45,662 nucleotides of DNA, taken from NCBI RefSeq assembly GCF_019655055.1, contig NZ_BPFA01000039.1:1-45662 (forward strand), given 5' to 3'. This DNA is from Shewanella sp. MBTL60-112-B2. Lineage in GTDB: Bacteria > Pseudomonadota > Gammaproteobacteria > Enterobacterales > Shewanellaceae. Made by a program: the position numbers and the translations under genes. Positions 26,894 to 35,232 of this stretch are shown piece after piece; the first letter of the stretch is position 1; each line of letters starts with the position of its first letter. Below the pieces are notes generated by a model. The model worked only from the letters and a program-made list of their open reading frames with translations. It was not told where the DNA came from and did no database searches.

Positions 26894-28633
26894 TTACTTA
26901 CCGCCAACCAATACATCATGCTCATTTTGATGACAACTCACACATGAGTATGGATCTGACATTGTCTTACTTAGACCACTGCCAAATTCGCCAAATGGAT
27001 GAACCTGCTTGTTTGTCAGCGCATCACCATGGCCAACAAGATCAATATGACAGCGTACGCACATTGCTTTTTCTAAATGGCCATCACGAGCACCGTTAGC
27101 ACCATGACACTCAGCGCATTTAGCTGGTTCAAGTAATCCAGGCTCGTCTAGCTGCTTAGTACACTCAAAATCCATATCTGCAGTAGTATGACACTGAGCA
27201 CAGTCAGCGACCTTCCAACCAAAATGGCTCGCATCAAGTGGCCACTCAGCGGTTTTCACATTATGTCGAGTATTCTTATATGGGTCGTTCAAGTCATAGG
27301 CCATGAACTTTTGCCACTCGCCATACGAATCATAGAACGACGCATAACGCCACTTAATCAACTCAGGGCTACCAAGTACCACTTTATCCGGCATTATGTG
27401 TGGTGAGTCGAAGTAGAAATGCGAGTTATTCACTTCACCCCAATCAAATAACCAACCATGATTACCTGAAGCATATAGTCCATCGAGTGATTCAAAAGCA
27501 AAACTTTCTGGGTTAGATTCCGTTGCCAAAATCGGCCAGAAATTCATCGTTCCACTGTGCTTGCCGTTATGATCTTCATGATCGTTAAGTGATAACAACA
27601 CGTCTGCCATGGTGATCACGCCATCATAATAAATATCTGGACGAATATTATGAGCCTTCACCTTAAGGTTCTTAATTGTGTAGTCATAACGTTTGTCATT
27701 ACACTTACCGCCTGTGATACCACAGCTGCTGAAATTGCCCTCTTCATCAACCTTGCCCATATGAGACATAGGCTTACCATTTGCATCAATCATGGCTAAG
27801 CTTTCATCAGGCGAGAAACAGTAGTTTGATGGGTTACCAGCGCAGTCTGTTCCAGTGATATACCACTGTTTAAAATCTACATTAGGATCATTACGCCACT
27901 TGGTCTGGACATTGATGAGTGGAATAATCACTTGCCCGCCGTTAGCCTCTAAACGAGCCACTTCCGTTTTTTGTGCGGTAATATGTTGCTCAAGATCATC
28001 GACTGGATGAATACCAATGTTGATCTTGTCATCAGATCTCGTTTCATCCATGCGAATTTGGCCAAAATATTCTAAATTCTGTAAACCACCATGATCACCA
28101 TCATCCCCAGACCAATACCAATAACTATGATTCCAGTTATTTTCACCATTAACGACCAAGTCATGAGTTTGGCGTGCAGGGTTCCATGTAAAAGAAAACT
28201 CTAAATCACAATCCTTTGTTCCCTTCCATTGATGACAAACCCGCTCAGACAACTCATCAGCAGCATAAGCTGCAACATCAAATGTAGAAAAATTGCCTTT
28301 TTTCCATACTTTCTTATGCTGGTTAATGATTGCCTCACCACCATAATTACGGTCAAGCCAATCAATCACCTCTGCACCTGTGATTTGAATAGGTAAATCT
28401 GTCGGTGTTGGCTTAGGTATCCCCCAATAAAGGTGGAATGTTGCCTTTTCTAAATTACTATTTTGAACTTTACCAAAAACATGAGGATGCGGATGGTCTT
28501 GAGACGCATCCGGGGGCGTTACCGCTCCACTATTGTCTGAATCACTATCTGAATCGCTGCCACAGCCTACGACTAAAGAGCCAAACATCACACTTAATAG
28601 TGATGCTAAGCCAAGTTTTCTAAATTTCATCAT
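26894..28633 (-). CDS. Tetraheme c-type cytochrome lipoprotein with large unknown N-terminal domain
   Basis: 579 residues. The signal peptide ends in a lipobox (LVVGC, C24), followed by an acidic Ser/Asp linker, so it is a lipoprotein of the periplasmic side or cell surface. Four CxxCH haem sites lie only in the last 105 residues: C478, C506, C525 and C564. Residues about 50-460 contain no haem motif and resemble no family I can name. The layout is unlike MtrC/OmcA, which have ten haems. Two ATGs are adjacent (28633 and 28630); GGAG is 4 or 7 nt away, favouring the second. A LuxR solo lies upstream on the same strand. An electron-transfer role is inferred from the haems. Confidence 0.85.
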   Translation of the reverse strand: MMKFRKLGLASLLSVMFGSLVVGCGSDSDSDSDNSGAVTPPDASQDHPHPHVFGKVQNSNLEKATFHLYWGIPKPTPTDLPIQITGAEVIDWLDRNYGGEAIINQHKKVWKKGNFSTFDVAAYAADELSERVCHQWKGTKDCDLEFSFTWNPARQTHDLVVNGENNWNHSYWYWSGDDGDHGGLQNLEYFGQIRMDETRSDDKINIGIHPVDDLEQHITAQKTEVARLEANGGQVIIPLINVQTKWRNDPNVDFKQWYITGTDCAGNPSNYCFSPDESLAMIDANGKPMSHMGKVDEEGNFSSCGITGGKCNDKRYDYTIKNLKVKAHNIRPDIYYDGVITMADVLLSLNDHEDHNGKHSGTMNFWPILATESNPESFAFESLDGLYASGNHGWLFDWGEVNNSHFYFDSPHIMPDKVVLGSPELIKWRYASFYDSYGEWQKFMAYDLNDPYKNTRHNVKTAEWPLDASHFGWKVADCAQCHTTADMDFECTKQLDEPGLLEPAKCAECHGANGARDGHLEKAMCVRCHIDLVGHGDALTNKQVHPFGEFGSGLSKTMSDPYSCVSCHQNEHDVLVGGK

Positions 28634-28977
28634 TCATCTCCAACGTTTTAATATAACGCTTATTGTTGTTTCTCATTCAGAGAACAAGACGCATAATAAG
28701 CAACTATTAATTCTGGATATTTAGGAGATCTCATAGAGCTTCAATAAGCATCTATTCTTGTGATTAACAACATAAAATCACAGATGGCGTGACAAACTAG
28801 GATAAATTCCAACCAAGTAAAAAAACTATGACATATCACAGTGACAAACATAAAGAAAACAACAATACTTTATTTACACATTACAAATACTGCTTACTAT
28901 AATAATTTTAATAAAACTCAACCCAAGCTCTGGCGTTGGATTGATAAATCTTATTCACTCTCATTCCCACCTAAATT
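28634..28977. other. 344-bp gap between LuxR and cytochrome genes
   Basis: AT-rich, no gene seen. Holds the inverted repeat at 28759-28782 and two copies of GTGACAAAC near 28790 and 28841. Likely promoter region of the cytochrome gene. Confidence 0.6.
28759..28782. promoter_or_regulatory. Inverted repeat upstream of the cytochrome gene
   Basis: TGTGATT / AATCACA with a 10-bp spacer, 126 bp before the cytochrome start. The half-sites look like CRP half-sites, but the spacing (N14 between TGTGA and TCACA) is wrong for CRP. It could be the target of the neighbouring LuxR protein. Confidence 0.4.
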
Positions 28978-29724
28978 TTAAATAACTTTAAGCCTTACAG
29001 ACTTTGCGATTAATGATGTGACATTACTGCAATCAAACGTCAACTTTAACTTGTCAATATGATAATCAACTCCTCGTTCAGACATAAATAACATTTCAGA
29101 TACTTGAGTTCGCGTATAGCCTTCTGCGATTAATGATAAAACGCTGCGACCTTTCTTTGTCACAACTCCTAGCTCTTGATATGGAAAAACTTGCTCCGAA
29201 CATAGATCAATTGCTTCAAGGTGAAACTCTTTTAAGCGCCTTTCAATTTGCGACTGGAACCGTAAATACCATTCTTTATTTTCTAATTCAGTGCGGTCAG
29301 AAAGCAATATAAACCAACCTCTTACTGAATTATTAGAATACAAAGGGAAACATATTGACAACTTACTTCTGTAGCCAAACACTTGCATCATCTGCAATAT
29401 TTTTGGCTGAGGCAAGTGACCCGTTTCATATGGCCATAAATAAGAGTGTAACTTTTTAGACTGCAAAAAATATGGATCTTCCTTCACATATTTACGCCAA
29501 TATTCATCACAATACTGTTTAACTATTTGGTCAGAGTGAACAACAACATTAAGCTTCTTATAGCCACCTTGAACACCACGTTTACTCTCAGTACAAAATG
29601 TTCCCGGCTCTAAGTCAACAAAGTATATTGCTGCAAGAAAGCCTAACTCATTTGCTAAATCATTTAGTTCCAAACAAGGTTTAAAGATGCATTTATCTTG
29701 TTTTTTATTATCCATCAAAACCAT
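28978..29724 (-). CDS. LuxR-type solo transcriptional regulator
   Basis: 248 residues. The N-terminal 170 or so residues resemble an autoinducer-binding domain (D83-P84 and W97 sit where the conserved Asp-Pro and Trp of the family are expected), and residues about 185-245 form a LuxR helix-turn-helix (LSLIAEGYTRTQVSEMLFMS, then VDYHIDKLKL). No LuxI-type synthase is in the window, so it is a solo: it may sense foreign signals or another ligand. It lies upstream of the tetraheme cytochrome on the same strand in an AT-rich stretch. Start ATG at 29724 (GTGGTG upstream) or 29715. Target and ligand are unknown. Confidence 0.85.
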   Translation of the reverse strand: MVLMDNKKQDKCIFKPCLELNDLANELGFLAAIYFVDLEPGTFCTESKRGVQGGYKKLNVVVHSDQIVKQYCDEYWRKYVKEDPYFLQSKKLHSYLWPYETGHLPQPKILQMMQVFGYRSKLSICFPLYSNNSVRGWFILLSDRTELENKEWYLRFQSQIERRLKEFHLEAIDLCSEQVFPYQELGVVTKKGRSVLSLIAEGYTRTQVSEMLFMSERGVDYHIDKLKLTFDCSNVTSLIAKSVRLKVI

Positions 29725-30163
29725 TCACCACATAGAATCAAACCTTACATGTTAATATCGCATATAAAGAGTAAAGACAAAGTAGTGATATAATTATGTG
29801 AGGTAAGACTCAAAGATATTAAAACTGATAAACCAGACTGCATGAGAAAATATAATAATAAAAAACACATCTGTTAAACTATATTTAAAATACCTGAATA
29901 TGAAAATATTCTTTATAAGTTAGCTTTAATGTAATACCGTTCTGTTTAAGCAGTTGCTTTACTCAAAGCATTTTTTGGCAAACTAATTCAAGGAGAATAA
30001 CTGAAAGAATGCTTGTTCCCTTGTGTGGTTATTCAACGCAGAAGATAGCAGCCAAAAACGCTCCAGAATGACGACCAAATCTTTATACTGATTGGTATGA
30101 GTAGCCAGAGAGGATCGCTAGATCTTTACCGAGCATCATACTGAAACAAAATGGGGATAAATT

Positions 30164-30289
30164 ATGGAAGAAACACTATCACGGATAAATGAGTCAAAAA
30201 ATAACCAGCCAATTTACTTCTTATATTTTATAGGCTTACAGAAGTTGAAAATAGTCATCAACATACTTGTCCACAGATTCTGTGGATAA
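30164..30289 (+). CDS. Possible 41-residue small protein
   Basis: ATG preceded by GGGGA at 6 nt; begins MEETLSRINESKN and has a hydrophobic middle (IYFLYFIGL). It resembles nothing I know, and its end coincides with the DnaA-like palindrome. It may be chance. Confidence 0.2.
   Translation: MEETLSRINESKNNQPIYFLYFIGLQKLKIVINILVHRFCG
30267..30289. repeat. Inverted pair of DnaA-box-like 9-mers
   Basis: TTGTCCACA on plus (30267-30275, one mismatch to TTATCCACA) and a perfect TTATCCACA on minus (30281-30289), separated by 5 bp. Confidence 0.45.
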
Positions 30290-30421
30290 CATAATTTAGT
30301 TATTCATACAGATATGCCTTAGATCCTTCTCTAGGTCAAGCTTTTCGTCCGATCAAAATGAAAATCTTGCGTTAATGCACAGGAATCGTAATACTGCACA
30401 AAATTCATTATCTTCGATATT

Positions 30422-30886
30422 ATGATTAAATCTGTATTTTTTGCAGCAGCCCTCTTAAGCCTAGCCGCTTGTAGCCCCTCAGAGCAACATAGCGATGATC
30501 CTAAGAATTCTGATACAGCAACCCTTCGCACGCCAGAATTAACCTCTCTAGGCTTTTTAAATGCAATTTATGTTGATAGAGATGTCGAAAAAGCCAAACT
30601 CTATGTCGATGATTCACTCAAAGAGATCTTAGGCCACTATTATATAGCCGCATCGGTACAACGTTATGTACTCAATCTATCGATGACTGATGTTGAACTT
30701 GAAGTAGATGAGGTTGATATCGATTTCTTTCGAAAGTTTACCGATGACGTGACCGTCATTGTCAAAATCAAAGGAAGTCGCGGTGGTCAGGATTGGATAG
30801 ATGATCGAACCCTACGATTACACAAGCAGAATGGAAATTGGATAATAGTAGAGATCATGCCTGAAAAGCGGCAGGTAAATGGTTAG
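30422..30886 (+). CDS. Small lipoprotein, NTF2-like fold possible
   Basis: 154 residues with a lipoprotein signal peptide (LSLAAC, C17). The mature part (about 38-150) has the pattern of a short helix set followed by beta-strands, ending in TLRLHKQNGNWIIVEIM, reminiscent of DUF4878/NTF2-like lipoproteins; the match is by feel only. No clear ribosome binding site. It stands alone and ends before a strong terminator at 31001-31030. Function unknown. Confidence 0.72.
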   Translation: MIKSVFFAAALLSLAACSPSEQHSDDPKNSDTATLRTPELTSLGFLNAIYVDRDVEKAKLYVDDSLKEILGHYYIAASVQRYVLNLSMTDVELEVDEVDIDFFRKFTDDVTVIVKIKGSRGGQDWIDDRTLRLHKQNGNWIIVEIMPEKRQVNG

Positions 30887-31000
30887 TAGTTTAAAGTAAC
30901 GATAAGCTTTAACAGCTTCAATCTATAGCTGCTGACCACTTTTAATGATAAATCGCGATAAATGACAGTGGCTATTGAAGGCTATATCATGCCAGATAAC

Positions 31001-31030
31001 AAAAAATAGCAACCTAGTGGTTGCTATTTT
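31001..31030. terminator. Bidirectional terminator
   Basis: 12-bp perfect stem AAAATAGCAACC / GGTTGCTATTTT, loop TAGT, flanked by A6 upstream. It serves the lipoprotein gene and, on the minus strand, the small gene at 31074-31172. Confidence 0.88.
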
Positions 31031-31073
31031 GGTTTTAAAACCAGTATCGACTGCTGGCTTTAAGCGATTTTCC

Positions 31074-31172
31074 TTAATCTAAAAACGCTTCTTCATCCAT
31101 TTCAACTGGTAGAGACTCTAACATCTCATCTTGTAGTTGGTAATATGCGCCTTCATATTCCTGAATTTCCAT
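31074..31172 (-). CDS. 32-residue acidic small protein
   Basis: Too short for usual gene finders, but well supported: ATG at 31172, GGAG ribosome binding site 7 nt upstream, 32 codons, TAA stop and a strong terminator 44 bp beyond the stop. The peptide begins MEIQEYEGAYYQLQDEM and ends in EEAFLD; it is strongly acidic (about 11 Asp/Glu, no Lys or Arg), without membrane helix or signal peptide. I do not recognise it. A short acidic cytosolic peptide could bind a protein partner, but nothing in the sequence shows which. Confidence 0.6.
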   Translation of the reverse strand: MEIQEYEGAYYQLQDEMLESLPVEMDEEAFLD

Positions 31173-31624
31173 AACGACTCCGGATCTTTGATTAAGGTGT
31201 AGGGTACAAAGGCATGCCATCAATAGTGTGACATTTTGCCTTTTTTAAAAACATGCCAATTATGCATTGTCTTTAACGGCGATTATAACAGCTTTGCTTA
31301 TCGACTTACAAAAAACTTTCACAAATCGATGCAAAAAAAGGCTTAAGCTCACACAAAAGCATTAAAAACGTCCACCAATCGTCACCAAAAGTGAAAGACT
31401 TTCAGTTTTTAATTCAAAAAAGTGATTAACAGGGATTTTTTAACGACGAAATAATATACCTATAAGATACGATGATTTTGCTTAATGCCTCTCGTTTTCC
31501 CCTCAACTCGCCTCTACTCTCCCTCTAAAATCAAAAGTCATCTCTAAAATGAACTCATCAAGCAATGCATAAAAGTAGAGCAATATAATTATAATTTAAT
31601 AGTTAAACCAAATAGTTAAGCCAT

Positions 31625-31652
31625 AAAAAAGGCCAAACATCATGTTTGGCCT
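31625..31652 (-). terminator. Terminator of the methyltransferase gene
   Basis: Stem AGGCCAAAC / GTTTGGCCT around ATCAT; on the minus strand it is followed by six T. Confidence 0.9.
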
Positions 31653-31672
31653 CAAAACCTCAGCTTAATTGA

Positions 31673-32593
31673 CTAGCACTGCTTTCTATACCGCAGCACC
31701 TTAAGGGCTTTGTTAGGATCCACGTCTGCAAACACAGCAGGGTTTTCTAGTTGCTCACAAAACACTAGGCTTGGGCTGTATTCGTTAACCTGATCCATTA
31801 AGAATTCGATACTCAGCTCTGGTGCATTTAAACAAAGCAGCATATCGCCGTCATCACTTAATAGCTCTGGAAGCCTTTTTAACAAGCGAGCATAGTCCTT
31901 AGTCGCAACAAAGCTGCCCTTTTGGTTGCTTGGCGGATCGGCAATAATCAAATCGTAAGGGCCTAACTTTGTTAGCTTACCCCACGATTTAAAGATGTCA
32001 TGGCCAAGAAAACGTGCACCGGCTTTGAAATCGTTGAGTATAAGGTTTTGCTTGCCAATAGACAGCGCACCTTTACTCATATCAATATTCACAACTTCAT
32101 CTGCTTTACCTTGCAAGGCTGCGACCGAAAAACCACAAGTATAGGCAAATAGGTTCAGTACTTTCTTCTGCGCACTGTGTTGACGTACCCATTGACGACC
32201 GTTTGCCATATCTAGGAACAAGCCGTGGTTTTGACCGCGCAACAGATGCACCTGAAAACAAGCACCGTTTTCAGTTACGATATGCTTTTCTGGAACTCCA
32301 CCTTTAAGGATTTCAGTGTGAGTTTCACCGCCACGACGATATTGAAACACAAGATTGAGTGGCTCATCGCCTCTAAGCTCAAGCCAACGTTGTTCAATAG
32401 CCGTACACAAGGTATCTAGCTCATCACTTTCTAATACTTTAAAACTGGTTAACAGTAAAACAGGCGAAAACCAATCGAGACAAAGATGCTCACAACCCTG
32501 AAAGCGCCCTCCTCGACCATGAAATAATCGCCCTACGTCTTCTGATAACTGAACTTGCTTTACTGCTTCAATAAATAACTGCATCAAACTCAC
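31673..32593 (-). CDS. Class I SAM-dependent methyltransferase, RlmI/RlmK-like catalytic domain
   Basis: 306 residues. The C-terminal part (about 115-300) matches the catalytic domain of the RlmI/RlmK rRNA methyltransferases: GLFLDMANGRQWVR, SAM motif VLNLFAYTCGFSVAAL (145-160), acidic loop NIDMSKGAL and the catalytic DPPS at 219-222. It lacks the N-terminal PUA domain of RlmI, having instead about 110 other residues, so an RNA or protein target is possible. The start may be GTG at 32593 or ATG at 32584 (GTGAG upstream). It follows the AI-2E-family gene by 13 bp on the same strand and is probably co-transcribed. Confidence 0.85.
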   Translation of the reverse strand: MSLMQLFIEAVKQVQLSEDVGRLFHGRGGRFQGCEHLCLDWFSPVLLLTSFKVLESDELDTLCTAIEQRWLELRGDEPLNLVFQYRRGGETHTEILKGGVPEKHIVTENGACFQVHLLRGQNHGLFLDMANGRQWVRQHSAQKKVLNLFAYTCGFSVAALQGKADEVVNIDMSKGALSIGKQNLILNDFKAGARFLGHDIFKSWGKLTKLGPYDLIIADPPSNQKGSFVATKDYARLLKRLPELLSDDGDMLLCLNAPELSIEFLMDQVNEYSPSLVFCEQLENPAVFADVDPNKALKVLRYRKQC

Positions 32594-32606
32594 TTTTCAC
32601 TATTTT

Positions 32607-33740
32607 TCACGAATTTCTGTCTTGATGTGGATGCTCTAATTCAGAGTTTTCTAGCTGCATATTCTCCACAGGAGCATTAGCGATAACTTTCGCTACTTGT
32701 AACTGTTCTTCAGATACATCGTCTCCAAGCAATACAGCTAACCAACGACCGCCAGAGCTAGATTCTAAGGCTATTTTAACGATCATAGTCAATGGCACCG
32801 ATAACAACATGCCTACAGAGCCCAATAACCAGCCCCAGAAGATTAATGATAAAAATACCACTAAGGTAGACAGGCCTAAACCTTTACCCATATAGCGAGG
32901 TTCAACCGCATTGCCCATCACCATATTTGTACCTAAGTACAACAGGGCAACTCCACCAGCAGCACCTGGGCCTAATTGGATAAACGCCAACAGTACCGAC
33001 GGAATTGCCGCAATAATAGAACCAATATTAGGAATATAGTTAAACAAGAATGCGATAACGCCCCATAACAAGGCATAATCGACACCGATAAAGTAGAGAC
33101 CGACACCAATAATAAGGCCAGTGGCTAAGCTGACTAACGTCTTAATCACCATATATTGATTAACAGAATTTAAGAACCGGTCAACCTGCTTTAAGCGCAT
33201 ATCAGGATCGTCTAACGCTAAGTGCATCTTGGTCGAAAAGCCATTCGATTCAAATAGGATAAAGACTACGGTCAAAATAATTAAGAATAAGTTCGCCATC
33301 ACGCTACCCACGCCAGACAACATGTTAGTTGTCATTGACAAGGCTACGCCAGGATCAAAATAAGCCAAGATCTGCTCTTTTGAAATTTGAATATTAAACG
33401 CCGCTAGCTTCTCAACCACCCAGGAAAACTGCTCAATTAACTGATCGCGATACAGAGGTAGCTGCTTTGAAAACTCGTTTATCGAGGTTCCCACCACCGA
33501 GGCTAGCCATAGCCCCATCAACACGATGAAGACCATCAGCAACAGCACGGCCAAACCACGGGGCGCACGGTGACGCGTCATCCAACTGATCATCGGATTA
33601 CAGATCACCGCAATAAACACTGACAGTACAAAAGGTACAACTATCGGGCTAGCGGCTTTAATTCCCGCTAAAATAACAACGATGAACGCTGAAATAGCGA
33701 AGCCTTTAAAGGCTACGCCTTGACTTTCAAATCGTCTCAT
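32607..33740 (-). CDS. AI-2E family (PF01594) membrane transporter
   Basis: 377 residues with about eight membrane helices; typical segments are VPFVLSVFIAVICNPMISW (near 34-52), LLWGVIAFLFNYIPNIGSII and LGLSTLVVFLSLIFWGWLLG. The polar tail after residue 345 is variable in this family. Members have been linked to autoinducer-2 export or to Na+/H+ antiport; the substrate cannot be read from sequence. Ribosome binding site AAGGA lies about 10 nt before the ATG. It is divergent from folX and the first gene of a likely two-gene unit with the methyltransferase. Confidence 0.88.
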   Translation of the reverse strand: MRRFESQGVAFKGFAISAFIVVILAGIKAASPIVVPFVLSVFIAVICNPMISWMTRHRAPRGLAVLLLMVFIVLMGLWLASVVGTSINEFSKQLPLYRDQLIEQFSWVVEKLAAFNIQISKEQILAYFDPGVALSMTTNMLSGVGSVMANLFLIILTVVFILFESNGFSTKMHLALDDPDMRLKQVDRFLNSVNQYMVIKTLVSLATGLIIGVGLYFIGVDYALLWGVIAFLFNYIPNIGSIIAAIPSVLLAFIQLGPGAAGGVALLYLGTNMVMGNAVEPRYMGKGLGLSTLVVFLSLIFWGWLLGSVGMLLSVPLTMIVKIALESSSGGRWLAVLLGDDVSEEQLQVAKVIANAPVENMQLENSELEHPHQDRNS

Positions 33741-33828
33741 TACAATAAAATCCTTCTTGATTCACTATAATATTGATAGGGTTATATAAACTGCTTCTAC
33801 ATACACTGCAATAGGGACATCGTTTTAT

Positions 33829-34194
33829 ATGAAACCAGAAATCGCCGTGATCCGTATAAAAAACCTTAGGCTACGCACCTATATTGGGATCAAAGAAGAC
33901 GAAATACAAAATAAGCAAGATGTCACCATAAATACTGTTATTCATTACTGCGCAGATAAGGCCAGAAACAGTGACAATATGGATGATGCCTTGAATTATC
34001 GCACGATTACGAAAAAGATCATTGCTTTAGTTGAAAACAACCGCTTTTCTTTACTTGAGAACCTGACTGGCCAAGTATTGGAGATAGCCAGTGAACACCC
34101 TTGGGTTGATTTTGCCAAAGTCGAAATTGACAAGCCACACGCGCTGCGGTTCGCAGATTCTGTATCTTTGGAGCTTTGTTACCAAAAACAGTAG
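33829..34194 (+). CDS. folX: Dihydroneopterin triphosphate 2'-epimerase
   Basis: Epimerises 7,8-dihydroneopterin triphosphate at C2'; a paralogue of the folate enzyme FolB. 121 residues, nearly the E. coli FolX length. The N-terminal IRIKNLRLRTYIGIKEDE, the middle DALNYRTITKKI and ENNRFSLLENLT and the end EIDKPHALRFADS are the FolX signature and separate it from FolB. It is followed by yfcH after 65 bp, the same pair order as in E. coli. Confidence 0.95.
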   Translation: MKPEIAVIRIKNLRLRTYIGIKEDEIQNKQDVTINTVIHYCADKARNSDNMDDALNYRTITKKIIALVENNRFSLLENLTGQVLEIASEHPWVDFAKVEIDKPHALRFADSVSLELCYQKQ

Positions 34195-34259
34195 ATCTAA
34201 CCTAGGCACTGTAGCGTATTGATAATCAGCTAATTAATTTTAAAGTCTGAGATTTTACT

Positions 34260-35165
34260 ATGAAAATATTAATGACCGGCGCCAGTGGTTTTATCGGTAC
34301 GCAATTAGTCAGCGCCTTAGCAGCAAAACATCAATTAACCATTCTCAGCCGTGATCCGCTGCATGCGTCCATCAAACTGGGCGCTAGGCATCACTATCTG
34401 AGCTCATTAGATGAACTCAACAACTTAGATAACTTCGATGCGGTTATTAATTTGGCTGGAGAGCCCATAGCTGCAAAACGTTGGACCGGAAAGCAAAGAC
34501 TTGCTATCTGCGAAAGCCGTTGGTCGATCACCGAGCAACTTTCTTTACTGTTTCTAAAAAGTAACACACCACCTCCTACCCTTATTAGCGCCTCTGCGGT
34601 AGGTTATTACGGTAATCAACTGCAAAATACAGTCGATGAAAGCTATCAGCCTAGTCGTGCAAACAAGAGCGAGTTTACGCATCAAGTTTGTCACCGCTGG
34701 GAAGATGGAGCATTAAAAGCAAAGAGCGAACATACTCGTGTTTGTATCATTCGTATTGGACTGGTACTTGGCACACATGGCGGAGCCTTAGCTAAGATGC
34801 TTCCGGCATTTAAATTGGGGCTCGGCGGCCCCATTGCCGATGGCGACCAGGGCATGAGCTGGATCCATCAATCCGATCTCGTTAACCTTTTCATCCACTT
34901 ACTCAATCACCCCAGTTGTGAAGGGGTTTATAACGCTTGTGCCCCCAACCCAATTAGCAATAGTCTGTTTACTCAGGCTCTAGGGCATGCGTTAAACCGC
35001 CCCGCTTTTATTCCCGTGCCTGCATTTGCCCTAAAGCTTATTCTCGGTGAGCTGTCGAGTCTATTAATCGAGGGGCAATATGTCTTGCCTAAGCGTACTT
35101 TAGCATCAGGATTCGAGTTCCAATATCCAGAACTTGAGGCTGCATTCAAACAGCTTCTTGGCTAA
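34260..35165 (+). CDS. yfcH: TIGR01777-family NAD(P)-dependent epimerase-like protein
   Basis: 301 residues. An extended short-chain dehydrogenase fold with the Rossmann motif GASGFIGTQL (residues 7-16), the catalytic YxxxN-type region replaced by the family-typical SASAVGYYG, and the C-terminal DUF1731 part (PVPAFALKLILGELSSLLIEGQ, then P-x-R-x-x-x-x-G). Substrate unknown. The organisation folX-yfcH matches E. coli. A hairpin terminator lies between it and the convergent ABC permease gene. Confidence 0.9.
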   Translation: MKILMTGASGFIGTQLVSALAAKHQLTILSRDPLHASIKLGARHHYLSSLDELNNLDNFDAVINLAGEPIAAKRWTGKQRLAICESRWSITEQLSLLFLKSNTPPPTLISASAVGYYGNQLQNTVDESYQPSRANKSEFTHQVCHRWEDGALKAKSEHTRVCIIRIGLVLGTHGGALAKMLPAFKLGLGGPIADGDQGMSWIHQSDLVNLFIHLLNHPSCEGVYNACAPNPISNSLFTQALGHALNRPAFIPVPAFALKLILGELSSLLIEGQYVLPKRTLASGFEFQYPELEAAFKQLLG

Positions 35166-35189
35166 ATGCCTATCCCCCCTTAATACCCC

Positions 35190-35218
35190 AAAAAAAGGGA
35201 TAGCTTAGCTATCCCTTT
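35190..35218 (-). terminator. Terminator of the ybbA-ybbP unit
   Basis: Stem AAAGGGATAGC / GCTATCCCTTT with loop of 3-5 nt; on the minus strand seven T follow. On the plus strand the T tract is short. Confidence 0.88.
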
Positions 35219-35232
35219 AAATATAATAAATA

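Larger units (their letters stand above)
29725..30421. other. 697-bp AT-rich gap
   Basis: No certain gene. It holds a weak terminator-like hairpin (TGCTTT / AAAGCA then T6, 29955-29976), a possible 41-codon ORF (30164-30289) and an inverted pair of DnaA-box-like 9-mers (30267-30289). Confidence 0.5.
30887..31672. other. 786-bp gap with one small gene
   Basis: Holds the bidirectional terminator at 31001-31030, the 32-codon ORF at 31074-31172 and the terminator at 31625-31652. I see nothing definite in 31173-31624, which is AT-rich and probably contains the small gene's promoter. Confidence 0.5.
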
